This document shows, one piece after another, positions 1-5,252 of a stretch of 5,252 bases of DNA. Made by a program: the position numbers and the translations under genes. The DNA lies in the NCBI GenBank assembly GCA_937916075.1, contig CALGHW010000483.1, positions 1 to 5,252 of the forward strand, read 5' to 3'. The notes under the pieces are model-generated. The model searched no databases and was not told where the DNA came from. It saw only the letters and a program-made list of their open reading frames with translations. Each line of letters starts with the position of its first letter. Positions within the stretch are counted from its first letter, which is position 1. The DNA is from an uncultured Prevotella sp. (GTDB lineage: Bacteria; Bacteroidota; Bacteroidia; Bacteroidales; Bacteroidaceae).

Positions 1-11
1 CCAGCTTGTCA

Positions 12-344
12 CTATCCGATTGTTACGGTGTCTTCATAATAGGTAGGTCGGTGTTCGATGCTTATGTGTCGGCCCGTGACTTTGATGATGATGTCGGGTG
101 TCAGGAAGAGGGCGTCGAGGTCGTTTTTCAGGTGAGGCCGCTCGGTGATGCGGCTCAGTGTGTCGATGGATGATTCGGGCAGTGGTTGGTAATATTCGTC
201 CACCAGTCGGCCCGTGCGGGCCATCCTTAGCAGGAAGTCCCGCCAGTAGGCTTCCTGTTCCCGGCGCCGCTGTTCGGCCAGGCTGTTGCCCGCGTAACAG
301 GCGATGATGGCCCCGATGACGATGATGAAGAAAAGGTTGATCAT
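12..344 (-). CDS. Small single-pass membrane protein of unknown function (110 aa)
   Basis: I do not recognise this protein. From ATG at 344 it has 110 residues: a hydrophobic helix at about residues 2-18 right at the N-terminus, then a basic stretch with RRR at 26-28, then a soluble, charged domain of about 85 residues with alternating helix- and strand-like segments and no catalytic motif I can name. IIAC at residues 13-16 fits a loose lipobox (Cys16), but the N-terminus before the helix has no positive charge, so a signal anchor is the safer reading. The ATG overlaps the TGA of the upstream DUF308 gene (ATGA, 341-344), which supports this start and suggests translational coupling. GGAGG lies only one base before the ATG and GAGAGG about ten bases before it. 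A GTG at 398 would add 18 residues, several of them basic, but would overlap the upstream gene by 58 bp. Stop TAG at 12-14. The gene is very probably real; its function is open. Confidence 0.75.
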   Translation of the reverse strand: MINLFFIIVIGAIIACYAGNSLAEQRRREQEAYWRDFLLRMARTGRLVDEYYQPLPESSIDTLSRITERPHLKNDLDALFLTPDIIIKVTGRHISIEHRPTYYEDTVTIG

Positions 345-961
345 GCCTCCGGGTCCTCTCTTCCTTCGGTGGTGGTCACTTCCTGGCTCCGTGTCCACTC
401 CTTGCGCTTGGCGTTCAGCTTGAGGGTGTTGATAAGCTCAGTCACGCCATACAGCACGCTGCACCATCCGAGGATAATCAGGGGCATGGCTGCACTCTCC
501 ATAGGCTTGAGCAGCACAAACAGGCCGGTGAGCAACACCAGTGACGGGCCAATCCACAGGCCGGGAGCCACATATCCCCAGCGGCGTGCGCCGAGCAGGG
601 ACATATATTGGTTGACGGCGCCCAGCACCAGCACGATGCCGAGGATATACATCAGGCCGGTGACAAAGACATTGGGGGTGATGGTAAGTAGCAGTCCGAA
701 GATGAGGCTGCCCATGCCCACCACGGGGGGCATGGGGCGTGCGCCGCGCAGGAGGTGTCCCTTGGCGTCGGTCACGGTCACATTCTGTGCGCTGCGCCGG
801 GCGTTGAAGTAAGCCACACACGAGATGATGCCCGAAATCAGGAAGAGCACACCGATGGCTACGGTGAGCCATGTCACGGTATTGTCGGGATACTGGATGA
901 GCAGTGCGCCGATGATAACGGAGCACAGGGCTCTGAAAATAGAACTTTGCAGTACTTTCAT
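341..961 (-). CDS. DUF308 / HdeD-family integral membrane protein
   Basis: This is a polytopic inner-membrane protein of 206 residues, in the usual length range for the DUF308 (PF03729, HdeD-like) family. Six hydrophobic segments can be read at about residues 8-24, 29-52, 80-95, 98-122, 131-150 and 155-180. They form three internal repeats of two helices each, with a proline in the connecting turn (P25, P96, P153) and glycine-rich helices, which is the family's hallmark. A soluble, basic loop (about 53-78) separates repeats 1 and 2, and the C-terminal tail (181-206) is highly charged. E. coli HdeD is linked to acid resistance at high cell density; the biochemical role of most members is unknown, so I assign no function. 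I chose the ATG at 961; an in-frame TTG at 967 would add only two residues. No Shine-Dalgarno sequence is visible, as is common in this phylum. It is the first gene of a two-gene leftward operon, with a promoter element at 987-994. Confidence 0.88.
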   Translation of the reverse strand: MKVLQSSIFRALCSVIIGALLIQYPDNTVTWLTVAIGVLFLISGIISCVAYFNARRSAQNVTVTDAKGHLLRGARPMPPVVGMGSLIFGLLLTITPNVFVTGLMYILGIVLVLGAVNQYMSLLGARRWGYVAPGLWIGPSLVLLTGLFVLLKPMESAAMPLIILGWCSVLYGVTELINTLKLNAKRKEWTRSQEVTTTEGREDPEA

Positions 962-986
962 ATTCAAAAAGGTGTTTTTAGGTTGA

Positions 987-1017
987 CAAAATTAAGAAAT
1001 AAAGCTGAAAGAAGCAA
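987..1017 (-). promoter_or_regulatory. Bacteroidota-type promoter for the leftward membrane-protein operon
   Basis: On the minus strand TAATTTTG at 994-987 matches the Bacteroidota -7 consensus TAnnTTTG. A TTG at 1017-1015 lies 20 bp upstream of it, the usual spacing for the -33 element. Transcription would start near 980, giving a leader of about 20 nt before the ATG at 961. This is a sequence match only; no start site is known. Confidence 0.6.
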
Positions 1018-1026
1018 TCTTTTTCG

Positions 1027-1034
1027 TAATTTTG
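1027..1034 (+). promoter_or_regulatory. Probable -7 promoter element for the histidine phosphatase gene
   Basis: TAATTTTG matches TAnnTTTG and lies 20 bp before the ATG at 1055. Transcription would start near 1040, leaving a very short A-rich leader of about 15 nt (AAAAAAAGAAGCTT). I see no good TTG or TTTG at the -33 position, around 1003-1007, so the promoter is weaker on paper than the divergent one at 987-1017. Confidence 0.5.
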
Positions 1035-1054
1035 TGACCCAAAAAAAGAAGCTT

Positions 1055-1561
1055 ATGACAACACTCTATTTGGTGCGCCACGGCGAGACGGTAGACAATG
1101 CCGCCCAGATATTGCAGGGACAGACTCCCGGACGCCTCAACGCTGCCGGCATTCGTCAGGCCGAGGAGCTGGGCCGTCGGATGGCCACGGTGGCGATAGA
1201 CGCCTTTGTGGCCAGCGACCTCCATCGCGCTGTGCAGACGGCCGAGCTGATAGCCGCTCCACACCACCAGCCTGTGACCACCACTCCCTTGCTCCGCGAG
1301 CGCGACTGGGGTGGTTTTACCGGCCGCTACATTCCCGACTTGAAGAACGCCCCGTGGCCGGCCGACGTGGAAACGCTTGAGGCCATGCAGCAGCGGGCCC
1401 GGATGTTTATGGACTGGCTGCGCAGGCAGTATCCGGGCCAGACGGTGCTGGCCGTGGGCCATGGCATCATCAACAAGGCCATCCAGTCTGTCTATTATCA
1501 CCAGCCGATGAACGAGGTGAAGAAGATGGGCAATGCCGAGGTAAGGGTGCTGGAGTTATAG
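1055..1561 (+). CDS. Histidine phosphatase family protein (phosphoglycerate-mutase-like)
   Basis: This is a soluble 168-residue enzyme of the branch 1 histidine phosphatase superfamily (His_Phos_1, PF00300), which removes phosphate through a phosphohistidine intermediate. The signature RHGET is at residues 8-12, with His9 as the predicted nucleophile and Arg8 in the phosphate pocket. SDLHRAVQTAELI at 54-66 supplies the second pocket arginine (Arg58). Glu82 in LLRERDWGGFTG is the likely proton donor, and VGHG at 134-137 gives the second catalytic histidine, His136. All core residues are present, so it should be active. At 168 residues it is compact, shorter than the roughly 200 to 250 of many relatives, with a reduced insertion between Glu82 and His136. 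The substrate cannot be read: related enzymes act on sugar phosphates, alpha-ribazole phosphate or nucleotides, and no cobamide or sugar genes are nearby to decide. There is no signal peptide, so it is cytoplasmic. ATG at 1055 is chosen because it sits just before the conserved first strand; the frame stays open upstream only by running antisense through the DUF308 gene. Confidence 0.93.
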   Translation: MTTLYLVRHGETVDNAAQILQGQTPGRLNAAGIRQAEELGRRMATVAIDAFVASDLHRAVQTAELIAAPHHQPVTTTPLLRERDWGGFTGRYIPDLKNAPWPADVETLEAMQQRARMFMDWLRRQYPGQTVLAVGHGIINKAIQSVYYHQPMNEVKKMGNAEVRVLEL

Positions 1562-1597
1562 GCTGCCTCTGTATCGGACGAAAGAATGACAGCAAGG

Positions 1598-1609
1598 CAT
1601 ACCGGTATG
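1598..1609. repeat. 12-bp perfect palindrome between two copies of ATGACAG
   Basis: CATACCGGTATG is a perfect inverted repeat in the gap between the phosphatase and the T9SS protein genes. The heptamer ATGACAG occurs at 1586-1592 and again at 1607-1613, 21 bp apart, which is about two helical turns. This arrangement could be a regulator binding site. It is not followed by a T-run, so it is not a rho-independent terminator. Chance is a real alternative in a single sequence. Confidence 0.35.
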
Positions 1610-1611
1610 AC

Positions 1612-1674
1612 AGACACGGGCCGGGAGACTTGCTGTATTGATAATCAAGCAAAAGTATAAATCCAACCGTGTCT
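1612..1674 (+). repeat. 8-bp inverted repeat in the leader of the T9SS cargo gene
   Basis: AGACACGG (1612-1619) is exactly complementary to CCGTGTCT (1667-1674), whose last base touches the ATG at 1675. In RNA the two arms could pair across a 47-nt loop and cover the region just before the start codon. Inside the loop lies a smaller symmetric sequence, TTGATAATCAA (1638-1648). I see no TAnnTTTG promoter element in 1562-1674, so the gene may be read from the phosphatase promoter or from a promoter I cannot recognise. Confidence 0.3.
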
Positions 1675-4599
1675 ATGGAGAAAACCATGTGTTACAAAAC
1701 AAATGGCTGGCTGAAATCCATCCTATTCTGTCTGGTCCTGACGGTCTTGGCACCTGTCAAGGCCAAGGATGTCTATGGATTCATGACCGGCAACAGCAGT
1801 GATGGGGAGATACCCATCGGTATGTACAAGTTTGACGACGCAACGCTCAAGCCCGAGCTGCTCACGCCGATGATGTACTCATTTTGGGCGGGTGCCTATG
1901 CCGCTGACAAGTATCTGATGATTCTGTCGGACGATGCGTCGGGCTATCTGACGGAGGGCCTTTGCAAGTATGACCTCGACAGCAAGACGCTGACGCTGCG
2001 TTATGCCCAGCAGCCCTACCAGTGTTCCGACCTGACCTATGACTACGCCACGTCCACACTCTACGGCGTGATGGTCAAGAGCATGGGCGAGGACGTGAAG
2101 CCGCGTCTCATCAAGATTGACACCGCCACCGGCAGTTATACCCGCGTGGCCGACCTGGGCCGGAAACTCTGTGCCTTGGCCGCCACTTATTATGGAGAGC
2201 TCTATGCCATGGGCGACGATGGCAAGCTCTATGAGTTGGACAAGGTCACGGGCGAGCTGACCCTGGTGGGCAACACCGGCGTGAAGGCCAAGACGTCCGA
2301 GGCGCAGTCTATGGAGTTTGACCGGGCTACCGGTGAGCTTTATTGGAGTGGACTGGACGAGAACGACAACACCTTCTTCAATCAGCTCAATCCCGCCACG
2401 GGTCAGGTGATACAAACCGCTCAACTGGCTGACAACGCACTCATTGTGGGACTGCACATCCCCTTCCGGATGGCTCCTGACGGTGCGCCCGCCAAGCCGC
2501 AGCACCTGGCGGCTACGGTGAAGGACGAGGGAGTGACCTTGACCTGGACCAACCCCACCTGTGGCTATGTTACTACCGAGACCCTCACCACGCTCACCAA
2601 AGTGGAAATATGGAAAAACGGCCAATTGCTCCACACCATCGACCATCCGCAGCCGGGAGCGACAGCTTCCTATACCGACACGGCTGCCGATGCCAACGGT
2701 AAGGTACGCTATATCGTTTATGCTTATAATGACAAGGGCCGTGGCGAGGGCGCCTTTGTCAAGGTGATGACTGGCGAGGACAGTCCCTCCTGTGTGACAG
2801 GACTGACGCTGGCTAAGACCGCCGACGGTGTGAAGCTCTCCTGGACGGCTCCTGCGACGGGTAAGCATGGGGGCAGTCTTAATCCTGCCAACCTGACTTA
2901 TACCGTGAGTCGCCAGCCCGACGGCAAGACTTTTGCCGACCTGAAGGATACCTCGCTGACAGACACCACTCTGACCACGGCACGCTATTACCGCTGGACT
3001 GTGACCTGCCGGAACGCGGCGGGGGAGAGCGACGGCGTGCAGACTGAGCCTTTCTTGGCCGGACAGCCGCTGACCGTGCCTTTCGTAGCCGATTTCGCCA
3101 GCGCTGATGGGCAGGCCTGTTGGCGGGTGGTTGACCATAATGCCGACGGCTATACCTGGATACCGGTTGCCGATGGCTATGTGTACAACACCAACTATAC
3201 CCAGGCGGCCGACGACAGCCTGGTGTCGGTGCCTTTCCGTTTGGAGAAGGGCCGCAAGTATGTCGTGAAGTACGACATCAAGGCTCCCGATGTGTATTCG
3301 TCCGAACACTTCCGCCTCTCGCTCAAGGGCGTTGCCGGCGAACAGGTGCTGGAGGACTTGAACCATTTCACCACACCCGGCTTCACCGATGCACAGACGC
3401 GCCGCGTGGCGTTCACTGTGGCTGAGTCTGGCGAGGGGCAGTTCTGTCTGGCCGCTTTGTCGGAACCTGGCCAGTTTATGATTCAGATATCTGCCTTCAG
3501 CCTGGAGGAAGAGCATGCCACTGACCTGAAGGCCGACTCGCTCACTGCCACCTCGCAACTCAACAAGGGAAGGCAGACGCAGTTGGCCGTGAAGGTGACT
3601 AACAATGGCACGCAGCCGGTAGACCGCTATACCGTCCGCCTTCTTGACAGTCACGATGCGGAATTGTCCGCCTGCACTGTTGACGAGCCGCTGGCCGCCG
3701 GCAGTTCCTCTACTGTCAGCATCGCCTATACCCCCACGGTTACTGGCACCTGTACGGTCAAGGCCGTGGTCAAGGCCGAAGGCGACACCCATGAGGCCAA
3801 CGACTCGGTGGCGGCCCTCTTCTATGTGCTCGACAAGGATGACCATCTGGTGGAGGTGGGTGGCAAGGACTATGCCACCGATTACCCCTTCTGGTTCAGC
3901 GGCTACGAGTACAGCTATGCGCAGACCATTTATTTCAAGGAGGAGATAGGAAGCCCGAAGGGCTATATCACCGAAATCCATTATGATTATGCCAACCAGG
4001 GCGGCAGTCTGGCCGACAAGCACATCAAGGTGTACCTCTCGAATACCGACCATTACAGTGTCAGCGAGGGTTGGATTGACCAGGGTGACATGACTTTGGC
4101 GGTAGACACCGTGGTGACCTTCCTCGGAGGCGACCACACATTGCGGCTGCGGCTCCAAGCCCCATTCAGTTATGCCGGTGGCAACCTCTGTGTCATGACC
4201 CAGAAGATAGACAGCGAGAAGAGCGATGCCGTATCCTTCTATGCCATGGACGACGAGGAGGTGCGCACCGCTGTTTACAATGGCAATGAGTCCACGGTAG
4301 ACCTTCGGAAGGTGCAGGGTGCCACCCGTGTCAACCATGTGGCCCTTGTCATCCGCGACAATGCGGCCGCCACAGTTCAGCCCATCCCAGCGTCAGACCG
4401 TCTGTCTCTGCGTTTCGCTGATGGTGCCGTCTGTGCGTCTGTCCCGGCTCGCCTCGTCGTGACCGACCTTTGTGGCAAGCGGCTTGTCGGTCCGGTAGTC
4501 ACCACCCGATTGCCTCTTGCCAGTCTGGTGTCTGGCGTCTATATCGTCAAGGCCGAGGCCGGCGGACTGCATGTTGTTCAAAAAATCATGGTAAGATAG
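1675..4599 (+). CDS. Large secreted multidomain protein with C-terminal T9SS type A sorting domain
   Basis: This is a 974-residue exported protein. Residues 1-30 are a Sec signal peptide: basic start, hydrophobic core at about 15-26, likely cleavage after VKA (28-30). Residues 31-262 look like a beta-propeller, with recurring blade motifs such as LTYDYATSTLYG (120-131) and MEFDRATGELYW (213-224). Two FnIII-like domains follow (about 270-371 and 372-465; core tryptophans Trp291 and Trp390). Residues 466-612 resemble the jelly-roll/cleaved-adhesin ('choice-of-anchor J') modules; 615-720 a CARDB-like Ig fold; 722-895 a beta-sandwich common in Bacteroidota surface proteins (YPFWFSGYEYSYAQTIYF, then IKVYLSNTD). 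Residues 896-974 match a T9SS type A sorting domain: QPIPASDRLSL, VVTDLCGK, LVSGVYIVKA and a basic end. The family precedent is export through the outer membrane with cleavage of the C-terminal domain and release or attachment to A-LPS. No enzyme active site is recognised; adhesion or glycan binding is inference. Starts at ATG 1687 (970 aa) or GTG 1669 are possible. Confidence 0.9.
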   Translation: MEKTMCYKTNGWLKSILFCLVLTVLAPVKAKDVYGFMTGNSSDGEIPIGMYKFDDATLKPELLTPMMYSFWAGAYAADKYLMILSDDASGYLTEGLCKYDLDSKTLTLRYAQQPYQCSDLTYDYATSTLYGVMVKSMGEDVKPRLIKIDTATGSYTRVADLGRKLCALAATYYGELYAMGDDGKLYELDKVTGELTLVGNTGVKAKTSEAQSMEFDRATGELYWSGLDENDNTFFNQLNPATGQVIQTAQLADNALIVGLHIPFRMAPDGAPAKPQHLAATVKDEGVTLTWTNPTCGYVTTETLTTLTKVEIWKNGQLLHTIDHPQPGATASYTDTAADANGKVRYIVYAYNDKGRGEGAFVKVMTGEDSPSCVTGLTLAKTADGVKLSWTAPATGKHGGSLNPANLTYTVSRQPDGKTFADLKDTSLTDTTLTTARYYRWTVTCRNAAGESDGVQTEPFLAGQPLTVPFVADFASADGQACWRVVDHNADGYTWIPVADGYVYNTNYTQAADDSLVSVPFRLEKGRKYVVKYDIKAPDVYSSEHFRLSLKGVAGEQVLEDLNHFTTPGFTDAQTRRVAFTVAESGEGQFCLAALSEPGQFMIQISAFSLEEEHATDLKADSLTATSQLNKGRQTQLAVKVTNNGTQPVDRYTVRLLDSHDAELSACTVDEPLAAGSSSTVSIAYTPTVTGTCTVKAVVKAEGDTHEANDSVAALFYVLDKDDHLVEVGGKDYATDYPFWFSGYEYSYAQTIYFKEEIGSPKGYITEIHYDYANQGGSLADKHIKVYLSNTDHYSVSEGWIDQGDMTLAVDTVVTFLGGDHTLRLRLQAPFSYAGGNLCVMTQKIDSEKSDAVSFYAMDDEEVRTAVYNGNESTVDLRKVQGATRVNHVALVIRDNAAATVQPIPASDRLSLRFADGAVCASVPARLVVTDLCGKRLVGPVVTTRLPLASLVSGVYIVKAEAGGLHVVQKIMVR
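1677..1680 (+). promoter_or_regulatory. Possible Shine-Dalgarno GGAG favouring the ATG at 1687
   Basis: GGAG lies 6 nt before the second in-frame ATG at 1687, a normal spacing, while the ATG at 1675 has no Shine-Dalgarno-like sequence before it. Translation from 1687 would give a 970-residue protein whose signal peptide is still complete. Because many Bacteroidota genes are translated without a Shine-Dalgarno sequence, I kept 1675 as the CDS start; the two cannot be separated from sequence alone. Confidence 0.35.
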
Positions 4600-4635
4600 G
4601 TTTGCCTGTCTATATCGAAGACGCTATAAAATTTG

Positions 4636-4685
4636 TCCTGCGCATTTAGTCAGATTACTTTGGCTCAATGCGCAGGATTTTTTTT
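4636..4685 (+). terminator. Strong rho-independent terminator of the T9SS cargo gene
   Basis: TCCTGCGCATT (4636-4646) pairs perfectly with AATGCGCAGGA (4667-4677), an 11-bp stem, and is followed at once by eight T (4678-4685). Inside, after one mismatch, AGTCA (4648-4652) can pair with TGGCT (4661-4665) using one G-U pair, which leaves an 8-nt loop. It lies 36 bp after the stop codon and separates the upstream gene from the fumarase. Confidence 0.92.
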
Positions 4686-4741
4686 CTTGTTGTAAGTTGG
4701 CAACGTTCTCAAATTTAGTCATGGCAACGAATCCCCAGCGT

Positions 4742-4765
4742 CCCCTCCTTATCCCAAAGGAGGGG
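4742..4765. repeat. 9-bp hairpin CCCCTCCTT/AAGGAGGGG, possible interspersed palindromic repeat
   Basis: CCCCTCCTT (4742-4750) and AAGGAGGGG (4757-4765) form a perfect stem with a 6-nt loop, ATCCCA. No T-run follows on either strand, so it is not a typical terminator. G/C-rich palindromes of the form CCCCTCCTT...AAGGAGGGG are, to my knowledge, scattered between genes in a number of Bacteroidota genomes, and this may be one copy; that needs a genome search. The stem also contains AAGGAGG, an anti-16S-like sequence, but no gene start follows it. Confidence 0.55.
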
Positions 4766-4858
4766 TAGTTTGATAAAAAAAGGTTTGACCGATATCCATG
4801 AATTCTGCCGGCGAATATAAAAATAGGTAAAAAGCCCGGACGTCTGAGAAAAAATGTA

Positions 4859-4866
4859 TAACTTTG
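4859..4866 (+). promoter_or_regulatory. Bacteroidota-type -7 promoter element of the fumarase gene
   Basis: TAACTTTG, within TATAACTTTGCACC, is a good match to TAnnTTTG. Transcription would start around 4872, giving a leader of about 50 nt that is rich in A and T and has no Shine-Dalgarno sequence, typical of well-expressed genes in this phylum. The -33 region (about 4835-4840) shows no clear TTTG. Confidence 0.65.
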
Positions 4867-4923
4867 CACCATTAAAACATTCATTGCTTATATTCATTTA
4901 AAGTATAAAACAAACAAATAACT

Positions 4924-5252
4924 ATGGCAACAACTCCTGAGTTTAAGTATGCTCCTATGTTCCAGTTGGGCAAGGACAACACCGAGTACCGCCTGCTTAC
5001 CAAGGAAGGCGTGAGCACCGGTGAGTTTGAAGGCAAGACCATCCTGAAGGTTTCACGCGAGGCCCTCACCTTGCTTGCTCAGCAAGCGTTTCACGATGTA
5101 GAGTTTATGCTCCGTCGGGAGCACAACCTGCAGGTGGCCAAGATTCTCACCGACCCCGAGGCTTCTGAAAACGACAAGTATGTGGCCCTGCAGTTCCTGC
5201 GCAACGCCGAGACAGCCGTCAAGGGCATCCTGCCTTTCTGCCAGGACACCGG
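4924..5252 (+). CDS. Fumarate hydratase class I (iron-sulfur), N-terminal part
   Basis: The enzyme interconverts fumarate and (S)-malate in the cytoplasm. In anaerobic Bacteroidales it usually works in the reductive branch that leads to fumarate respiration and succinate. The 109 complete codons seen here match the N-terminal part of the long, single-chain class I fumarases (E. coli FumA/FumB type, Fumerase family PF05681), normally about 540 to 550 residues: MATTPEFKYAPMFQLG at the start, the TEYRLL segment at 20-25, a helical region at about 44-74, and PFCQDTG at 104-110. Cys106 corresponds to the first of three cysteines that hold the catalytic [4Fe-4S] cluster. The two later cysteines and the C-terminal beta domain lie beyond the window. 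ATG at 4924 is the natural start: it fits the family N-terminus and follows an A/T-rich leader with its own promoter. The gene symbol varies (fumA or fumB), so I leave it blank. The gene is truncated only by the window edge; nothing suggests that it is broken. Confidence 0.95.
   Translation, partial: MATTPEFKYAPMFQLGKDNTEYRLLTKEGVSTGEFEGKTILKVSREALTLLAQQAFHDVEFMLRREHNLQVAKILTDPEASENDKYVALQFLRNAETAVKGILPFCQDT

Larger units (their letters stand above)
4600..4923. other. 324-bp intergenic region before the fumarase gene
   Basis: This gap holds a strong terminator (4636-4685), a separate 9-bp hairpin (4742-4765), a TAnnTTTG promoter element (4859-4866) and an A/T-rich leader. The reading frames open on the minus strand here run straight through the terminator and hairpin and have no coding character, so I see no gene. 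The octamer TGGCAACG occurs twice (4698-4705 and 4722-4729) without an evident role. Confidence 0.75.

Noticed and set aside
369..812. Plus-strand and second minus-strand open frames over the DUF308 gene
   Set aside because: They overlap a convincing six-helix membrane protein. Their translations are rich in R, P and S without membrane or domain features, so they are shadow frames.
755..1054. A 100-codon N-terminal extension of the histidine phosphatase
   Set aside because: The extension runs antisense through the DUF308 gene and across both divergent promoters. The family begins a few residues before RHG, which fits the ATG at 1055 exactly.
1598..1609. The 12-bp palindrome as a terminator for the phosphatase gene
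   Set aside because: The stem is only 6 bp with no loop and no T-run after it, so it cannot act as a standard rho-independent terminator.
1879..4338. An open reading frame of about 819 codons on the minus strand, opposite the T9SS cargo gene
   Set aside because: It lies wholly antisense to a gene with a clear signal peptide, domain order and sorting signal. Its translation is rich in H, G, R and V with no domain I recognise, as expected when codon bias of the sense gene removes stops from the opposite frame. It has no promoter or leader of its own.
4698..4729. Direct repeat TGGCAACG, partly matching the first codons of the fumarase gene (ATGGCAAC)
   Set aside because: Eight bases shared at short distance can arise by chance, the similarity does not extend, and the short frame starting at 4721 ends after 15 codons in the hairpin. 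It is not a convincing gene remnant.
4624..4884. Minus-strand open frames in the gap before the fumarase
   Set aside because: They are made from the reverse complement of the terminator, the hairpin and the A/T-rich promoter region. There is no upstream signal and no coherent protein pattern.

Overview
The window looks like chromosomal DNA of a Bacteroidota bacterium, most likely order Bacteroidales and plausibly a Prevotella-type genome. Three things point there: promoter elements of the TAnnTTTG type, start codons mostly preceded by A/T-rich leaders without a strong Shine-Dalgarno sequence, and a very large secreted protein ending in a type IX secretion (T9SS) sorting domain, a system confined to this phylum. 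The genus is inference; no rRNA or other marker gene is present.

Layout. Positions 12-961 hold two leftward genes that overlap by 4 bp (ATGA): a six-helix DUF308/HdeD-family membrane protein, followed by a 110-residue single-helix protein of unknown function. A short divergent intergenic region (962-1054) carries a -7-type promoter element on each strand. Rightward from there come a small histidine-phosphatase-family enzyme (1055-1561), a 113-bp gap rich in palindromes, and a 974-residue multidomain T9SS cargo protein (1675-4599) that ends at a strong rho-independent terminator (4636-4685). The 324-bp gap after it (4600-4923) holds that terminator, a second hairpin without a U-tract, and a clear promoter with an A/T-rich leader for a class I (Fe-S) fumarate hydratase gene. 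The window's right edge cuts the fumarase just after its first predicted cluster cysteine.

How the genes relate. The fumarase is central carbon metabolism (fumarate/malate interconversion, used reductively in many anaerobic Bacteroidales) and has its own promoter behind a terminator, so it is an independent unit. The large T9SS protein is a surface or secreted protein built of a propeller-like region, two FnIII-like domains, a jelly-roll-like region, a CARDB-like domain and a further Bacteroidota beta-sandwich; it has no recognisable catalytic domain. The membrane-protein pair forms a small, probably translationally coupled operon. I see no evidence that the groups form one system. No mobile element, CRISPR array, tRNA or rRNA is visible. 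Most of the window is ordinary core/accessory Bacteroidales sequence, and I do not see a clear case for a new biological system.
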